Numbered from the stretch's first letter, positions 17,066-26,677 are shown. The stretch: 64,000 bases of DNA from Pigmentibacter sp. JX0631 (GCF_029873255.1 NZ_CP123622.1:2641001-2705000); one strand, 5' to 3'. Notes: generated by a model from the letters alone, not told the origin. Program-made: numbers and translations.

Positions 17066-17956
17066 TCAATGATAGAGGGAGAAAAAAAGAAATGCGACAG
17101 GTATACCTAAAATTAAAGAATCGATGCGATCAAGAAAGCCGCCATGACCTGGTAATAAATTACCACTGTCCTTAAACCCTCCAGCCCTTTTAAATGCGCT
17201 TTCTAAAAGATCTCCTATTTGTCCTGCAATACCCATACAAATACCCATTAAAATGGCATACCAAGCAGGAAAGGGAAGTTGAAAGAAGTAATTCAACAGA
17301 AATGCGGTCAATCCACTAAAAATAAGACCACCAATTGAACCTTCTACACTTTTTTTCGGAGAAACTTTTGGAATGAGTTTATGCTTGCCAAAACGAGTTC
17401 CAATAAAGTACGCACCAGTATCACCCATTAAAATAGTTGCTAAACAGAAATATAATTGAGCACTTCGATAAGGTCCGTCAAAATCTATTAAACTTAGTTT
17501 AGTTAAACAAGCTGCTGGGAGTGCTAAGTAGATAAACCCAGCAATAACATTCAGAAGTTTGTTAGAAGCAGTATGAATATCCGTCGCTCTACGGTAGATG
17601 AGTGCAGCAGAAACGAAAAAACACAGAAAAGTCCAACTAATAGGTAAAATAAGTATTTTTTCAGGATTATTTTTAAATATAATGCTTGAGATTGAAAATG
17701 TTAAAATTAAAAAAGCGTAGGAAAAACCAATAGCAAAGTGTTTTGGTTTTAGCTTTGGACGTTTTTGCTCTAATGTGATAGAAGAGCCATCCATGATATT
17801 CCATCTCAAGGCAGCAAATTCTGTACCTGAGAGAAAAATGGCGATAAAAGTGATCAAAACAAATAGTGGATAAAAAAGGTGAAGTGGCGAAAAACTTAAA
17901 ATATATATAATTATTCCTGAAAAAATAGCCGCGGTTATTAAACGAGTTTTAAGCAT
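17066..17956 (-). CDS. cdsA: Phosphatidate cytidylyltransferase
   Basis: CdsA makes CDP-diacylglycerol from phosphatidate and CTP at the inner membrane, the branch point for phospholipid synthesis. The 296-residue protein has about eight hydrophobic segments, and the C-terminal part carries the CDS signature: SAFKRAGGFKDSG followed by LLPGHGGFLDRID, with both key Asp residues. Upstream, GDTGAYFIGTRFGKHK is also typical. The usual neighbours (uppS, dxr) are absent. It diverges from the Hsp70 gene across 140 bases. Confidence 0.95.
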   Translation of the reverse strand: MLKTRLITAAIFSGIIIYILSFSPLHLFYPLFVLITFIAIFLSGTEFAALRWNIMDGSSITLEQKRPKLKPKHFAIGFSYAFLILTFSISSIIFKNNPEKILILPISWTFLCFFVSAALIYRRATDIHTASNKLLNVIAGFIYLALPAACLTKLSLIDFDGPYRSAQLYFCLATILMGDTGAYFIGTRFGKHKLIPKVSPKKSVEGSIGGLIFSGLTAFLLNYFFQLPFPAWYAILMGICMGIAGQIGDLLESAFKRAGGFKDSGNLLPGHGGFLDRIDSLILGIPVAFLFFSLYH

Positions 17957-18096
17957 ATATTAAAAACCAATCTTTAAAATAAATAGTAACTATTCCGGTC
18001 ACACCGGTTTGCAATCTGCAATATGCCATAGTAATCAAAGTCTATCAAATAGACATTCCTGCGGCTATAAAAGACGCAAAGTTTGGAGTCTAATAT

Positions 18097-20160
18097 ATGA
18101 ATGTTTTGCAGTTCAAGAAAAAAAGTAAAGATATAAACAATCAATCTGTTTATAATGTTCAAGAAATTAATAAAATCCCAAATTCAGTAGCAGCTATTGG
18201 AATTGATTTAGGCACTACCAATTCAGTAGTATCTGTTTATTCAATGGGGGATTCTCATCCTGTAACTTTAAAATATGGTGATAGTTTTCTAGTTCCATCA
18301 ATGGTTTACTATGACATTAAAAATGATAAAGTAATAATAGGTTCTGAAGCAAAAGCAAAATTAGAGCTTGAACCTATTGAAGTGATCAAAAGTACAAAAA
18401 GGACAATGGGGAAAAACCTAACCCATTTTTATTCGAATGAAAAAATATTTTCTGCTGAAGAAATAGCCTCACTAGTATTAAATTATTTAGTTTCTCACCC
18501 TGTTTTGCAGGAGCAAAAAGAAAAGAATGGAGGTATTTGGGCTGTTATTACAGTACCAGCACATTTTGATGATGCCGCTAGACTTTCTACTATTGCTGCT
18601 GCTGAAAAAGTGGGAATTAAGGTATTGCGCATTGTAAATGAACCAACTGCTGCAGCTCTTGCATATAGTATGATGCCCGAGGATAAAGTCGTAGAGAAAG
18701 AAAGCCTAGCTGTTTTTGATTTGGGTGGCGGTACTTTCGACGTTAGTATAGTTGATAGGGATGGTTTTATTTTTAACGTCTTAAGTAGTGATGGAGACAT
18801 ACATCTTGGTGGTGATGATGTTGACGAAGCTATTGCGAATTTTCTTTTGACGAAAGTCCATCCCCAATTGCTAGCTCGCAGATCTTCAAAAGATTCTGAA
18901 ATGTTTAGAAATTTGCTTGTGATAGCTGAAAATGCTAAGAAAACCTTTATGACTGAAGGATTAGTTGATATTTCCCATTCTGACTTAGATGGAAAAGGTT
19001 CAAGCATTTCAATGCAAATGACAAGAGAAGATTTTGATACTCTCGTTATTCCTATTATTCAAAGGACTTTACATTTAACTGAAAGTGCAATGCACGCTGC
19101 AAAAAGAAATCCAAAATATATTTCAAGAATTTTATTAGTCGGAGGCAGTACCCGTTTAGCTTTAGTTAGAAAAATGCTTTCTGATTACTTTGCTTGTATT
19201 GTCGATGCACGTTTAGAACCTGATTTAGCTGTCAGTTGGGGAGCTGCATTACAGGCTGCTATCATATTAGGAATTCAACCAGATACTATACTTGTAGATG
19301 TATGCAGTCATACACTAGGAATAGGAGTGGTAGAAAATACAGAATCTATCAATGAGAACTTTAAGCTTGTGGCTAAAAAATTTGGGATTCCTTACCCAAT
19401 ATCTGAACAAGAACTGCATAGAAAACTTGGGGCTAGAATAGAAGAGTTTAATAAAGAGCTCCAAAATTTGCTCCATGTTGCACCTATTTTACATAGAAAT
19501 AGCGCTCTTCCTGCTAGAAGATCTGAATTCTTTAATACTATTTATAATAATCAACATGCTGTCCATGTAGTTGTAGTGCAAGGTGATGGAGATACTGTTG
19601 GAGAAAATAGATTAATAGGTTCATTTCTGTTTGAATTGGAACAACCATGTCCCAAAGGAACACGCTGCGAAATTCAGCTTACTTATGATGTGAATGGAAT
19701 GGTACAAGTTTTTGCTAGACAATTAGGCACTAAAAATGAAGCGAAAGCTCAATTTGACAGTAGAACTGGTGAAGTAAAAGGTTGGACATCAATAACAGAA
19801 GAAGAAACAAATCCTTTTGTTGAACCTATAAATGAAAATTTGGATCAAATGCAAATTGAAGATTCAGGTTCAAATCCATCGGTGTTTTCCGAAAAAAATA
19901 GAAATATTCTTTCATTTCCTTTTGGTGGAAACAAAAATGTGGTTGTTTCTCCAGATTCAACGACTGTAGTTAACGCTTTGATGCTTAGAACAAAAAGATA
20001 TCTTTCACAAATAGATTCATCATCTCTCGAATTTATGAAATTAAGACAATTATTAAATAATTATACAGAACTCCTAATAAAGTCACAGGAAGGTGAAGAT
20101 AATGATGAAGAGCTTGAAAATATTGAAATAGATCTTCTTTCTTTTTTAGAGGGAAAATAA
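18097..20160 (+). CDS. Hsp70-family chaperone paralogue (DnaK/HscC-like)
   Basis: The 687-residue product has an extra ~33-residue N-terminal tail, then a complete Hsp70 ATPase domain: GIDLGTTNS near 36, the phosphate-2 loop VFDLGGGTFDVSIVD, HLGGDDVDEAI, and ILLVGGSTRLALVRKML. After DVCSHTLGIGVV the substrate-binding part diverges, with an insert of about 90 residues before the beta-sandwich-like stretch around GDTVGENRLIGSF. The C-terminal tail is acidic and lacks a DnaK-like lid signature. It is probably a specialised Hsp70, HscC-like in flavour, not the housekeeping DnaK. It is followed 4 bases later by an unknown gene and then by a J-like gene, which suggests a dedicated chaperone system. 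Confidence 0.92.
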   Translation: MNVLQFKKKSKDINNQSVYNVQEINKIPNSVAAIGIDLGTTNSVVSVYSMGDSHPVTLKYGDSFLVPSMVYYDIKNDKVIIGSEAKAKLELEPIEVIKSTKRTMGKNLTHFYSNEKIFSAEEIASLVLNYLVSHPVLQEQKEKNGGIWAVITVPAHFDDAARLSTIAAAEKVGIKVLRIVNEPTAAALAYSMMPEDKVVEKESLAVFDLGGGTFDVSIVDRDGFIFNVLSSDGDIHLGGDDVDEAIANFLLTKVHPQLLARRSSKDSEMFRNLLVIAENAKKTFMTEGLVDISHSDLDGKGSSISMQMTREDFDTLVIPIIQRTLHLTESAMHAAKRNPKYISRILLVGGSTRLALVRKMLSDYFACIVDARLEPDLAVSWGAALQAAIILGIQPDTILVDVCSHTLGIGVVENTESINENFKLVAKKFGIPYPISEQELHRKLGARIEEFNKELQNLLHVAPILHRNSALPARRSEFFNTIYNNQHAVHVVVVQGDGDTVGENRLIGSFLFELEQPCPKGTRCEIQLTYDVNGMVQVFARQLGTKNEAKAQFDSRTGEVKGWTSITEEETNPFVEPINENLDQMQIEDSGSNPSVFSEKNRNILSFPFGGNKNVVVSPDSTTVVNALMLRTKRYLSQIDSSSLEFMKLRQLLNNYTELLIKSQEGEDNDEELENIEIDLLSFLEGK

Positions 20161-20164
20161 ATTA

Positions 20165-21604
20165 ATGATAAAAAATTTATTAAAAAATATTGTTACTGAA
20201 ATTGAAAAAAATTTTCCTCAATTTGAAGAATATTTGCTATCACCTTCACATATAAAAGAATTTAAAAAGTTTTTATCAAATTATAGGGGAATGAATGATC
20301 AAAAGTTCGAAAGAACTTATGAACTGCAAAGAATGTCAGAAAAAACTGCTGAAAATTTGGTAAATTTTTTTACAAATATTTTTTCAACTCAAGGTCTTGC
20401 CGAAGAAAACGAGAAAGATATCTTTTTTATTTTAAATGAAGTTGAAAAAATAGTTAATTTATCTTTATTTTATTGGTTTGGTTTGAACGATAGAAACTAT
20501 CAATTTAGAGCTGTAGTTCACTTTTATGATATTGATGGGCTTGGTTCTGTCTTTTTAACAAAAAATAATACTAATTTTGCTGTTTCATTAAGTGAAGATG
20601 GAATTAGATTTGGATTAGATAGTAGTAATCATGAACCGAAATGTTTGCCTGTTTCGAAAGTTTGTGAATTAAATTCTTTTAATATTAGAACGGATGAAAG
20701 AAAATTATTTGCAAGAATTAGAACTATACAACGAGAAATTTGTTTACTTGTAGATGAATGGGAACACTTGAATTCAATATTGGCTGTAGAATATGGACAA
20801 ATTTACTATAATCTTCAGCAAAACCAAAATAAAAAAAATGTCGAAGCTTTTGAAACTATAACCCAAAAAATGAATTCACGCAGAGATTCTCTTGCTTTTT
20901 GGTGTTTGGAATCATTTTGTGATTTTCAAGAATGGATTAGTGATATATTAGTAGAAAATAGGGTAGAAAATCTTTTAAGTGACGATATTTTATCTGAATT
21001 AGATGCAACTGTAGGTGTTTTGCTTTCTGGATTTCAGAAGATATTTTTACCAGCTTCAGTGAGCAGGCATAAATATACTGAAGAAATATTAGACTTATTA
21101 CTTAAGTTTTCTAATTCCAGATTAAAATTAAATAGTGATGACTTTTCATCATTTGTATTAAAACAATGTACATTATGTGCGCAAGGAAAAAATATTGATC
21201 CTGAATTGCTTTCATTTGTTAGTAAAAAACCTTTTGAATGGAAATTTTCGTTTGATCCTTCCTCTGCAATTAAAGCTTTTTCTTGGAAATATTCTAAAGA
21301 TATTCATATTATAATCACTTTGGTATATGGGATATGTTTATTTAAAAAAATTTCTCCTAATTTAATTGACTATAATTTCTTATCAGATGTAGCTACAACA
21401 TTTCAAATGCCAGAAACTTTTCCAGAAGATCAAAATCAGAGAGAAATATTTACAGATAATGCATTTCTTACTGAGGAAAATTATTATAATCTTGTAGCTA
21501 CTATGAATAAATTTTTAGATAATAATATCAAAAAAAATAAAAATAACGATGAATTAGTTGCTTATATAAGAAATTTAATAAATCAAAAAAGGCAGACAAT
21601 TTAA
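20165..21604 (+). CDS. Unknown protein of the Hsp70/J-like cassette
   Basis: This 479-residue, probably cytosolic protein shows no signal peptide, membrane segment or family that I recognise. It is mainly helical, acidic and rich in aromatic residues. A central stretch (about 118-160) looks beta-rich (FRAVVHFYDIDGLGSVFL), followed by a long helical region. It starts 4 bases after the Hsp70 stop, and its TAA overlaps the ATG of the J-like gene (TAATG), so the three genes are almost certainly translated together. It may be a client adaptor or nucleotide-exchange-type partner for the Hsp70, but that is inference from position only. Confidence 0.7.
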   Translation: MIKNLLKNIVTEIEKNFPQFEEYLLSPSHIKEFKKFLSNYRGMNDQKFERTYELQRMSEKTAENLVNFFTNIFSTQGLAEENEKDIFFILNEVEKIVNLSLFYWFGLNDRNYQFRAVVHFYDIDGLGSVFLTKNNTNFAVSLSEDGIRFGLDSSNHEPKCLPVSKVCELNSFNIRTDERKLFARIRTIQREICLLVDEWEHLNSILAVEYGQIYYNLQQNQNKKNVEAFETITQKMNSRRDSLAFWCLESFCDFQEWISDILVENRVENLLSDDILSELDATVGVLLSGFQKIFLPASVSRHKYTEEILDLLLKFSNSRLKLNSDDFSSFVLKQCTLCAQGKNIDPELLSFVSKKPFEWKFSFDPSSAIKAFSWKYSKDIHIIITLVYGICLFKKISPNLIDYNFLSDVATTFQMPETFPEDQNQREIFTDNAFLTEENYYNLVATMNKFLDNNIKKNKNNDELVAYIRNLINQKRQTI

Positions 21605-22086
21605 TGAAAGAAGAAGAATTAGAAAAATACGATGAAAATCTTTTTGTTCCTAGAAGAAGGGCTGCAAGTGAAATCAAACTATTGCGCTTAGAGTTAATTC
21701 CGAAAGGAAAAACTCCTTGTGAAGAAATTGGAAGTGAGTGGTCTTCTGCTCAACCCGCTGAAAATCTTTCTCCATCAAAGGCTGCTGCATGTCTTGGAGT
21801 TGAAATTTGGGCTCCGCAATCAATTGTAAAAAAAAGGTATAAGACTTTACAGTTACGTTATCCTCCAGATCAATTTGTGGAAAAACATAGTGATTGGAGA
21901 CCTTCTGCTGAACTTCTGGGGAATCCTAGGAGTCGTTTAAATTGGTTTTGGCAAAGCGGCTTTGTTCCTTTACCAGAAAGTATGAATGAATTTAAAAGTG
22001 GTTCTATTTGGGATAAGGAGAATGCCGAGCCTATGCTTCATTCGCATTTAGCATTAAAACGGGTGCTTTCAGATTACTTGAAATAA
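21604..22086 (+). CDS. J-domain-like protein with PPD instead of HPD
   Basis: The 160-residue protein contains a J-domain-like core at about residues 56-100: SKAAACLGVEIWAPQ, then VKKRYKTLQLRYPPDQF. This matches helix II and the following loop of DnaJ proteins (typically I-K-x-A-Y-R-x-L-A-x-x-Y-H-P-D). The invariant His of HPD is Pro here (PPD, 87-89). The rest of the protein is unlike DnaJ: no G/F, zinc or C-terminal domains, but an Arg/Trp-rich segment after the core. The HPD His is normally needed to trigger Hsp70 ATP hydrolysis, so this may be an atypical or regulatory partner of the Hsp70 encoded two genes upstream. The fold call is from motif alignment by eye. Confidence 0.7.
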   Translation: MKEEELEKYDENLFVPRRRAASEIKLLRLELIPKGKTPCEEIGSEWSSAQPAENLSPSKAAACLGVEIWAPQSIVKKRYKTLQLRYPPDQFVEKHSDWRPSAELLGNPRSRLNWFWQSGFVPLPESMNEFKSGSIWDKENAEPMLHSHLALKRVLSDYLK

Positions 22087-22110
22087 AAATTTAATTCAGA
22101 ATTTTAAAGT

Positions 22111-23133
22111 TTAGTTTAGTTCCGTTTGATCCATAGCCATAGCTTCAAAAAAAGTATAAGTCATATAAAAATCACCATTATCTCCTGCACCTTCGCTCCA
22201 AGAGTTTCTTATTTTTAGTAATTGTTGTGAATCATCATAACCTATTACTATAACTTCATGTCCAGCTTTTGGATCTGAAGGGCAATAGTTTAACTCGTTT
22301 TCTGGTTGTTTACAAGCCCATAAACCACCTGATGTTGAAGCATAATTGATGTTTAAATCAAAACCATTTACTGAAATTTTATTTTCGGGATAATTTGCTA
22401 GAGCAAATCCAAGTAAAACTCTGTTACCTCTATCAATTGCTTCTTTTAAAGAAATTAAATCTGCTTTTGCAAGATAATTATAATTTATATTATTAGAATA
22501 ATTCTTTTTACTTATTTGAGTATAGTTTTTAGGAGAAATAACGAAATCTGGTGATGAATAATATACTCCATTGCAATTATTTTTTTCGACTATACCATAA
22601 GCTTTTAATGGATCTAAAACCTGACCTGGATTTTTTGCACCGTTCCATAAATTATTTCCTAAATATTTATTTAAAGATAAAATGCATTGTTGATCAATAA
22701 AGTCTGGATTTGTGCTCTGTATCTCTGGAAAAAGTTCAGATAATCTTGCATTTAAAGCGGCAGTTGAAGAAAAAGTTACACAAGTTCCATAATTACCTTG
22801 ATCTAGTACTGGAACAAAACTCATCCCAAGATCTCTTGCTGTGCTACTTTCACTAAAGGTTGATATTCCTTCTGAATAATTTTTTTCTTCAAAGTAACCA
22901 AAATAGTCGTCCATTACTTTTTTATTTTTAAGTTTCATTGCTTGTGTTGTTGTAATTTTCATTAATTTTATCTTTTTTTCTAATCTATTTTTGTCTAACG
23001 TTTTGCTTTTCACACTTATTGTTGTTTCCTGATTTCCCTCTAATTGAAACATTGATGTATCTGCAGCAAAACTTTGAATACTGCTCAAACTAAATAGAGA
23101 TGCATAAAGAAATACATTTTTTTGCCATTTCAT
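22111..23133 (-). CDS. Secreted papain-like (C1A) cysteine protease, copy 1
   Basis: The 340-residue precursor has a Sec signal peptide (residues 1-23, ending SFA-A). A propeptide-like charged region follows to about 105. The papain-type catalytic domain has the oxyanion Gln and nucleophile in LDQGNYGTCVTF (Gln112, Cys118), the His in KAGHEVIVIGY (His292) and the Asn in IRNSW (Asn310). The catalytic dyad is complete. AAAGGAGG lies 5 bases before the ATG. It is roughly half identical to the gene just upstream. Likely roles are extracellular or periplasmic proteolysis, for example prey or host protein degradation; the target is unknown. Papain-like folds often carry disulfides, but I have not assigned any here. 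Confidence 0.88.
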   Translation of the reverse strand: MKWQKNVFLYASLFSLSSIQSFAADTSMFQLEGNQETTISVKSKTLDKNRLEKKIKLMKITTTQAMKLKNKKVMDDYFGYFEEKNYSEGISTFSESSTARDLGMSFVPVLDQGNYGTCVTFSSTAALNARLSELFPEIQSTNPDFIDQQCILSLNKYLGNNLWNGAKNPGQVLDPLKAYGIVEKNNCNGVYYSSPDFVISPKNYTQISKKNYSNNINYNYLAKADLISLKEAIDRGNRVLLGFALANYPENKISVNGFDLNINYASTSGGLWACKQPENELNYCPSDPKAGHEVIVIGYDDSQQLLKIRNSWSEGAGDNGDFYMTYTFFEAMAMDQTELN

Positions 23134-23150
23134 AAAAACCTCCTTTAGAT

Positions 23151-23178
23151 AAAAAAAATCTCCTCTAAGAGAGGAGAT
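23151..23178 (-). terminator. Rho-independent terminator between the two protease genes
   Basis: On the minus strand, 9-base arms ATCTCCTCT and AGAGGAGAT (23178-23170 and 23166-23158) with a 3-base loop are followed by eight Ts (plus-strand A-run at 23151-23158). It lies just after the stop of the upstream protease gene, so the second copy is either expressed from its own promoter or by read-through. Confidence 0.85.
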
Positions 23179-23184
23179 AATGGA

Positions 23185-24201
23185 TTACTTTAACTCAGTG
23201 TGGTCACCAACCATTGCGTTAAAAAATGCATAAGTCATATAATAATTACCATCTTCACCAGCGGTTTTTCCCCAAGAATTTCTGATTTTTAATAATTGTT
23301 GTTTGTCATCATAACCAAATATAACGATTTCATGACCTGCTTTTTGATCAGAGCAATAGTTAGTTGAATTTCCTGGTTGTTTACATGCCCATAAGCCACC
23401 ATCATAAGATTTATTGGAGCCTTTTATTGTAACATCAAATCCATTTACAGAAATAGGATCGCCACTGTCGTCTAAAAGTCCAGTTCCAATTGTCACCCTA
23501 TAACCAGCTTTTAAAGTTGCTTTTACAACATTTAAATCAGCTTTTTCAGTATAATGATAAGTAATTTGGCCTGTATAACTTTTATCACTTCTTGATTCAT
23601 ATTTTGCAACGGAAACTTTTTGACTTCTCTTTGGATAAGTTGAACCAAAACATTGACCTTTTGGTATAATTCCATGTTCTTTTAATGGTTGAAGAATTTC
23701 AACAGCTGTATATGCTCCATCCCAAACATCGTTTCCAAGAAATTTATTAAGTGCTAAACTGCATTGTTGATCTATGTAATCACCGAGTTTTAATTTAGCA
23801 TCAAGAGCTGCAGTAGAAGCAAAAGTAACACAAGTACCATACGCTCCTTGATCGAGTACTGGTACTTTACCCATGCCTAAATCAACTGATGTGGCGGAGT
23901 TTGTGAAAGGTTGAATTCCTTTTGAATAATCTTGTTCACCGCCATCAGCTTCCATTTGTGCAAGAGCTTTTCTATTTTTCTCTCTAAAAGCTTCTGTCGG
24001 AACAATAGTTAAGAGTTGAATTCTTTTCACTCCGGTTAATCTATCTAAATCAAATTCTCCATTAGCCTCCATTGTGGAAGCTTTAATAGGAATGATTACT
24101 TCATGAGATCCTTCAATTTTGTAATATTCATGCGCATAAATAGAATATGAACAAAATCCTACTGCAACTAGAGAAAGTTTACTAATCAAAGAAAATTTCA
24201 T
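23185..24201 (-). CDS. Secreted papain-like (C1A) cysteine protease, copy 2
   Basis: This is a paralogue of the neighbouring gene, 338 residues from ATG 24201, which follows GGAGG; an upstream ATG at 24237 lacks a ribosome-binding site. It has a signal peptide (1-23, ending IYA), a propeptide-like region (TVPTEAFREKN-like segment), then LDQGAYGTCVTFAS with catalytic Cys124, QKAGHEIVIFGYDD with the His, and IRNSWG with the Asn. Both copies share the sequence style WACKQPGN with a Cys pair that may form a disulfide. Tandem duplication is clear, and the pair have diverged mainly in the propeptide. Confidence 0.88.
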   Translation of the reverse strand: MKFSLISKLSLVAVGFCSYSIYAHEYYKIEGSHEVIIPIKASTMEANGEFDLDRLTGVKRIQLLTIVPTEAFREKNRKALAQMEADGGEQDYSKGIQPFTNSATSVDLGMGKVPVLDQGAYGTCVTFASTAALDAKLKLGDYIDQQCSLALNKFLGNDVWDGAYTAVEILQPLKEHGIIPKGQCFGSTYPKRSQKVSVAKYESRSDKSYTGQITYHYTEKADLNVVKATLKAGYRVTIGTGLLDDSGDPISVNGFDVTIKGSNKSYDGGLWACKQPGNSTNYCSDQKAGHEIVIFGYDDKQQLLKIRNSWGKTAGEDGNYYMTYAFFNAMVGDHTELK

Positions 24202-25072
24202 GGCAACCTCCAAAAGAATTATAAAATTAGCAAACATTCATGCAGAAATATTTTGCAATATTAAAATAGTTCAGAGCAAAGGGTCATGAGTGTTTGACTA
24301 AAAATACTGTAAAGCATAAAAAAATATTCGTAAAGATTCGTATTATTTTACAAATGGAGTAATTTAGTAGCTTACCAAAAATATTAAGATCAAGTTCTAA
24401 GAAACTCATCTTTGTGGTATAATTATCCATAATTAATTCTATTAAAATATTGAATTTATTGATTTAAAATTATTTTTATATTATTTTATAAATTAATTTT
24501 GAATATTTTTTCTTGTTCAGTATTTTTATCATTATAAAATGATTACCCAGCCAGAAAGTTTTCAAAATTATAAATTTATTTCAAAATTTTAATTATATTA
24601 ATTTTATAATTTAAAAAACAAGTTATTATAATTAAAAATATAATAAAAACTTATTAAAATAAAATATTTTTTATTTGTTCTTAATTTGATAAGAATTATT
24701 AGCAATAATATTAGAAATAAATGAGTACTAAAAAATAAATTATACTGTAAAAAAAATAAGTACCCTTTTATTTGTTATTAAATATGAAGAAAATATTAAT
24801 TTTATAAAAAAATAATATATTAAGATAACTTCAGGAATAACAATGTCTTTTGTACCTTAAAAAGTATTCTTTAATTTACATTTTGTTATGTAAGAATTTG
24901 TCAAAATTTTGACAAAAAAATCTCTTGAAAAAATATAATTTTCGAAATCATTAATATTTTACTTCTTTTTTGTTTTTTTTCAAACTAATCCATTTGTTAT
25001 TTTTTATCACTAAATACCGAAATAGACCTTGGAGAGTGCGGTTTTATTTTAATTGTATTGAAGGAGCTTACG
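24202..25072. other. Long AT-rich intergenic region
   Basis: About 870 bases, extremely AT-rich, carry no credible gene on either strand. The left end should hold the promoter of the protease gene on the minus strand. The right end carries a palindrome and a promoter-like pair, annotated separately. No tRNA-like or repeated structure was recognised; a small RNA cannot be excluded by eye. Confidence 0.6.
24897..24939 (+). promoter_or_regulatory. Promoter with overlapping 20-base palindrome (candidate operator)
   Basis: A perfect 20-base palindrome (TTTGTCAAAATTTTGACAAA, 24897-24916) overlaps a consensus -35 TTGACA at 24909-24914. A consensus -10 TATAAT is at 24934-24939, spacing 19. The REC-TPR gene starts 134 bases downstream. 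The palindrome over the -35 is the expected geometry for a repressor operator; that reading is inference. Confidence 0.5.
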
Positions 25073-26602
25073 ATGACTGATGGAAAATCAGAACATCTTC
25101 GAGTGGTTGTCATAGATGACCAGTTGAATATGCGTAAAGCTCTATTTAGAATTTTTGATAAAACTGGAAACTATGATGTAGAAGATTTTGGAAATGCAAA
25201 AGAAGCAATTGCTTGGTTAAAAACTCACGCTGTTGATTTAGTCATAACCGATATTTATATGTCTCAGGGAGATGGTTTTGAAGTTTTAGCATATATTCGT
25301 GGGCGTGCGATGCAAAATGATATACCTGTTTTGTTTATTTCTGGTGAAGCGACAAAAGAGGATATAGTCCGGAGTGTTGACTTAGGTGTTAGTGACTATA
25401 TTTTAAAACCTTTTGAGCCTCAAGATATTATTCAAAAAGCTGAATCTATTTATGCTAAATATAAAAATCCACCCGAAAATATAAAAAAAGTAAGATTTGC
25501 TGAAAATCTTTTTTTTACTGAAAAATATGCAGAAGCCAAAAATGAATTTTTAAGTATCAATGAAAAATTTAAACCAACAGCAAGATCATTAATTGGATTA
25601 GCACAAACTGAAGCAAAACTTGGAAATGTTTCGGCTGCGCTTGATTTAGTTAATCAGGCTATTGAAATTAACAGTATGTATTATCCCGCATATGCTGCAG
25701 GTGCTGATATTTTATTAGGAAATAAAAAGAAAGTTGAAGCGATTCCTTTCTTGGTAAAAGAATTAAAGATAAATGGAAAACAAATTCATAGACGCATGTT
25801 ATTAGCTGATATTTATATTGAAAATATTAAAACACCTGGAAATTTTGACAAAGCTATAGAACAAATGAAACTGGCATTACATGATGAACCTACCGATGAG
25901 ACATTGCTTTTACGTTATGCTGAAATGCTATGGAATTCTGGAAATAAAGAAAAAGGAGTTCACTATTGTTTAAAAGCTCGAAGACAAAACCCCGAAAGTA
26001 CCAAAGCACTCATGCAACTAGCGAATTTTTATATTCAAGATGGACATCCAATTAAAGCTGTAAATATGTTTTCAGACATATTAAATAAAAGTCCAAATCA
26101 GTATGATGTTTATTTATGTAGAGCTAAAATTTTTGAAAAGCTAAATGAAAATGAGAAAGCTATAACAGATCTAAATAAAATCCCTAAAACCATCGTTTCG
26201 CTAAGATTAGAAGTGCTAAAAGCAAAAGGCAGAATTTACGCCAAAATGGGAAAAATACCAGATGCAATTGCAGCTTGCGAAGAAGTCGCAAATATGGAGC
26301 CAACAGCGGACAATTTAGCAAGAGTAGGTTTATTATTTATAAGGCTTAAAAACTATAGAAGTGCTTTGGGATGGTATGAACAGTCAACTTTAATGGATCC
26401 TGATCATTCAAAATATACCTATAATTTAGGTTGTTGTTATGAAGCTTTAAAAGATAAAAAGAAAGCTATTGAATGTTATGAGCGATCTTTAAAATTAGAT
26501 CCAAATGGTAAGGAAACAATTGTTGCTTTAGCAAGAATAAAAGGAACAGCAGTACCAAATACTAAAACAGTTTCAAAGGCGAACCCACCAAAAGCTAGTT
26601 AG
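25073..26602 (+). CDS. Response regulator receiver domain fused to TPR repeats
   Basis: The start at ATG 25073 has AAGGAG 6 bases upstream; an in-frame TTG at 25058 is less likely. The 509-residue product has a receiver domain (about 1-125: VVIDDQLNMRKA, phospho-acceptor Asp in LVITDIYMSQGDG, Ser in FISGEA, Lys in YILKPFEP). A long tetratricopeptide array follows (about 140-490), whose units show the ARSLIGLAQTEAKLGN and YNLGCCYEALKDKKKAIECY styles. No DNA-binding or enzymatic domain is present, so the output is presumably protein-protein interaction gated by phosphorylation. Similar REC-TPR proteins are common in deltaproteobacteria-like lineages. No kinase is adjacent. Confidence 0.92.
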   Translation: MTDGKSEHLRVVVIDDQLNMRKALFRIFDKTGNYDVEDFGNAKEAIAWLKTHAVDLVITDIYMSQGDGFEVLAYIRGRAMQNDIPVLFISGEATKEDIVRSVDLGVSDYILKPFEPQDIIQKAESIYAKYKNPPENIKKVRFAENLFFTEKYAEAKNEFLSINEKFKPTARSLIGLAQTEAKLGNVSAALDLVNQAIEINSMYYPAYAAGADILLGNKKKVEAIPFLVKELKINGKQIHRRMLLADIYIENIKTPGNFDKAIEQMKLALHDEPTDETLLLRYAEMLWNSGNKEKGVHYCLKARRQNPESTKALMQLANFYIQDGHPIKAVNMFSDILNKSPNQYDVYLCRAKIFEKLNENEKAITDLNKIPKTIVSLRLEVLKAKGRIYAKMGKIPDAIAACEEVANMEPTADNLARVGLLFIRLKNYRSALGWYEQSTLMDPDHSKYTYNLGCCYEALKDKKKAIECYERSLKLDPNGKETIVALARIKGTAVPNTKTVSKANPPKAS

Positions 26603-26677
26603 GATAGTTTTTGCTTTTCGTTTGTGAATGACTTATGTTTCATATTGACTTTTGCCTGTTAACTGAAAGGCTTAAAT

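Noticed and set aside
17985..18010. Short inverted repeat CCGG-TCACA-CCGG upstream of the Hsp70 gene, considered as a CIRCE-like heat-shock operator
   Set aside because: Arms are only 4 bases and do not resemble CIRCE (TTAGCACTC-N9-GAGTGCTAA).
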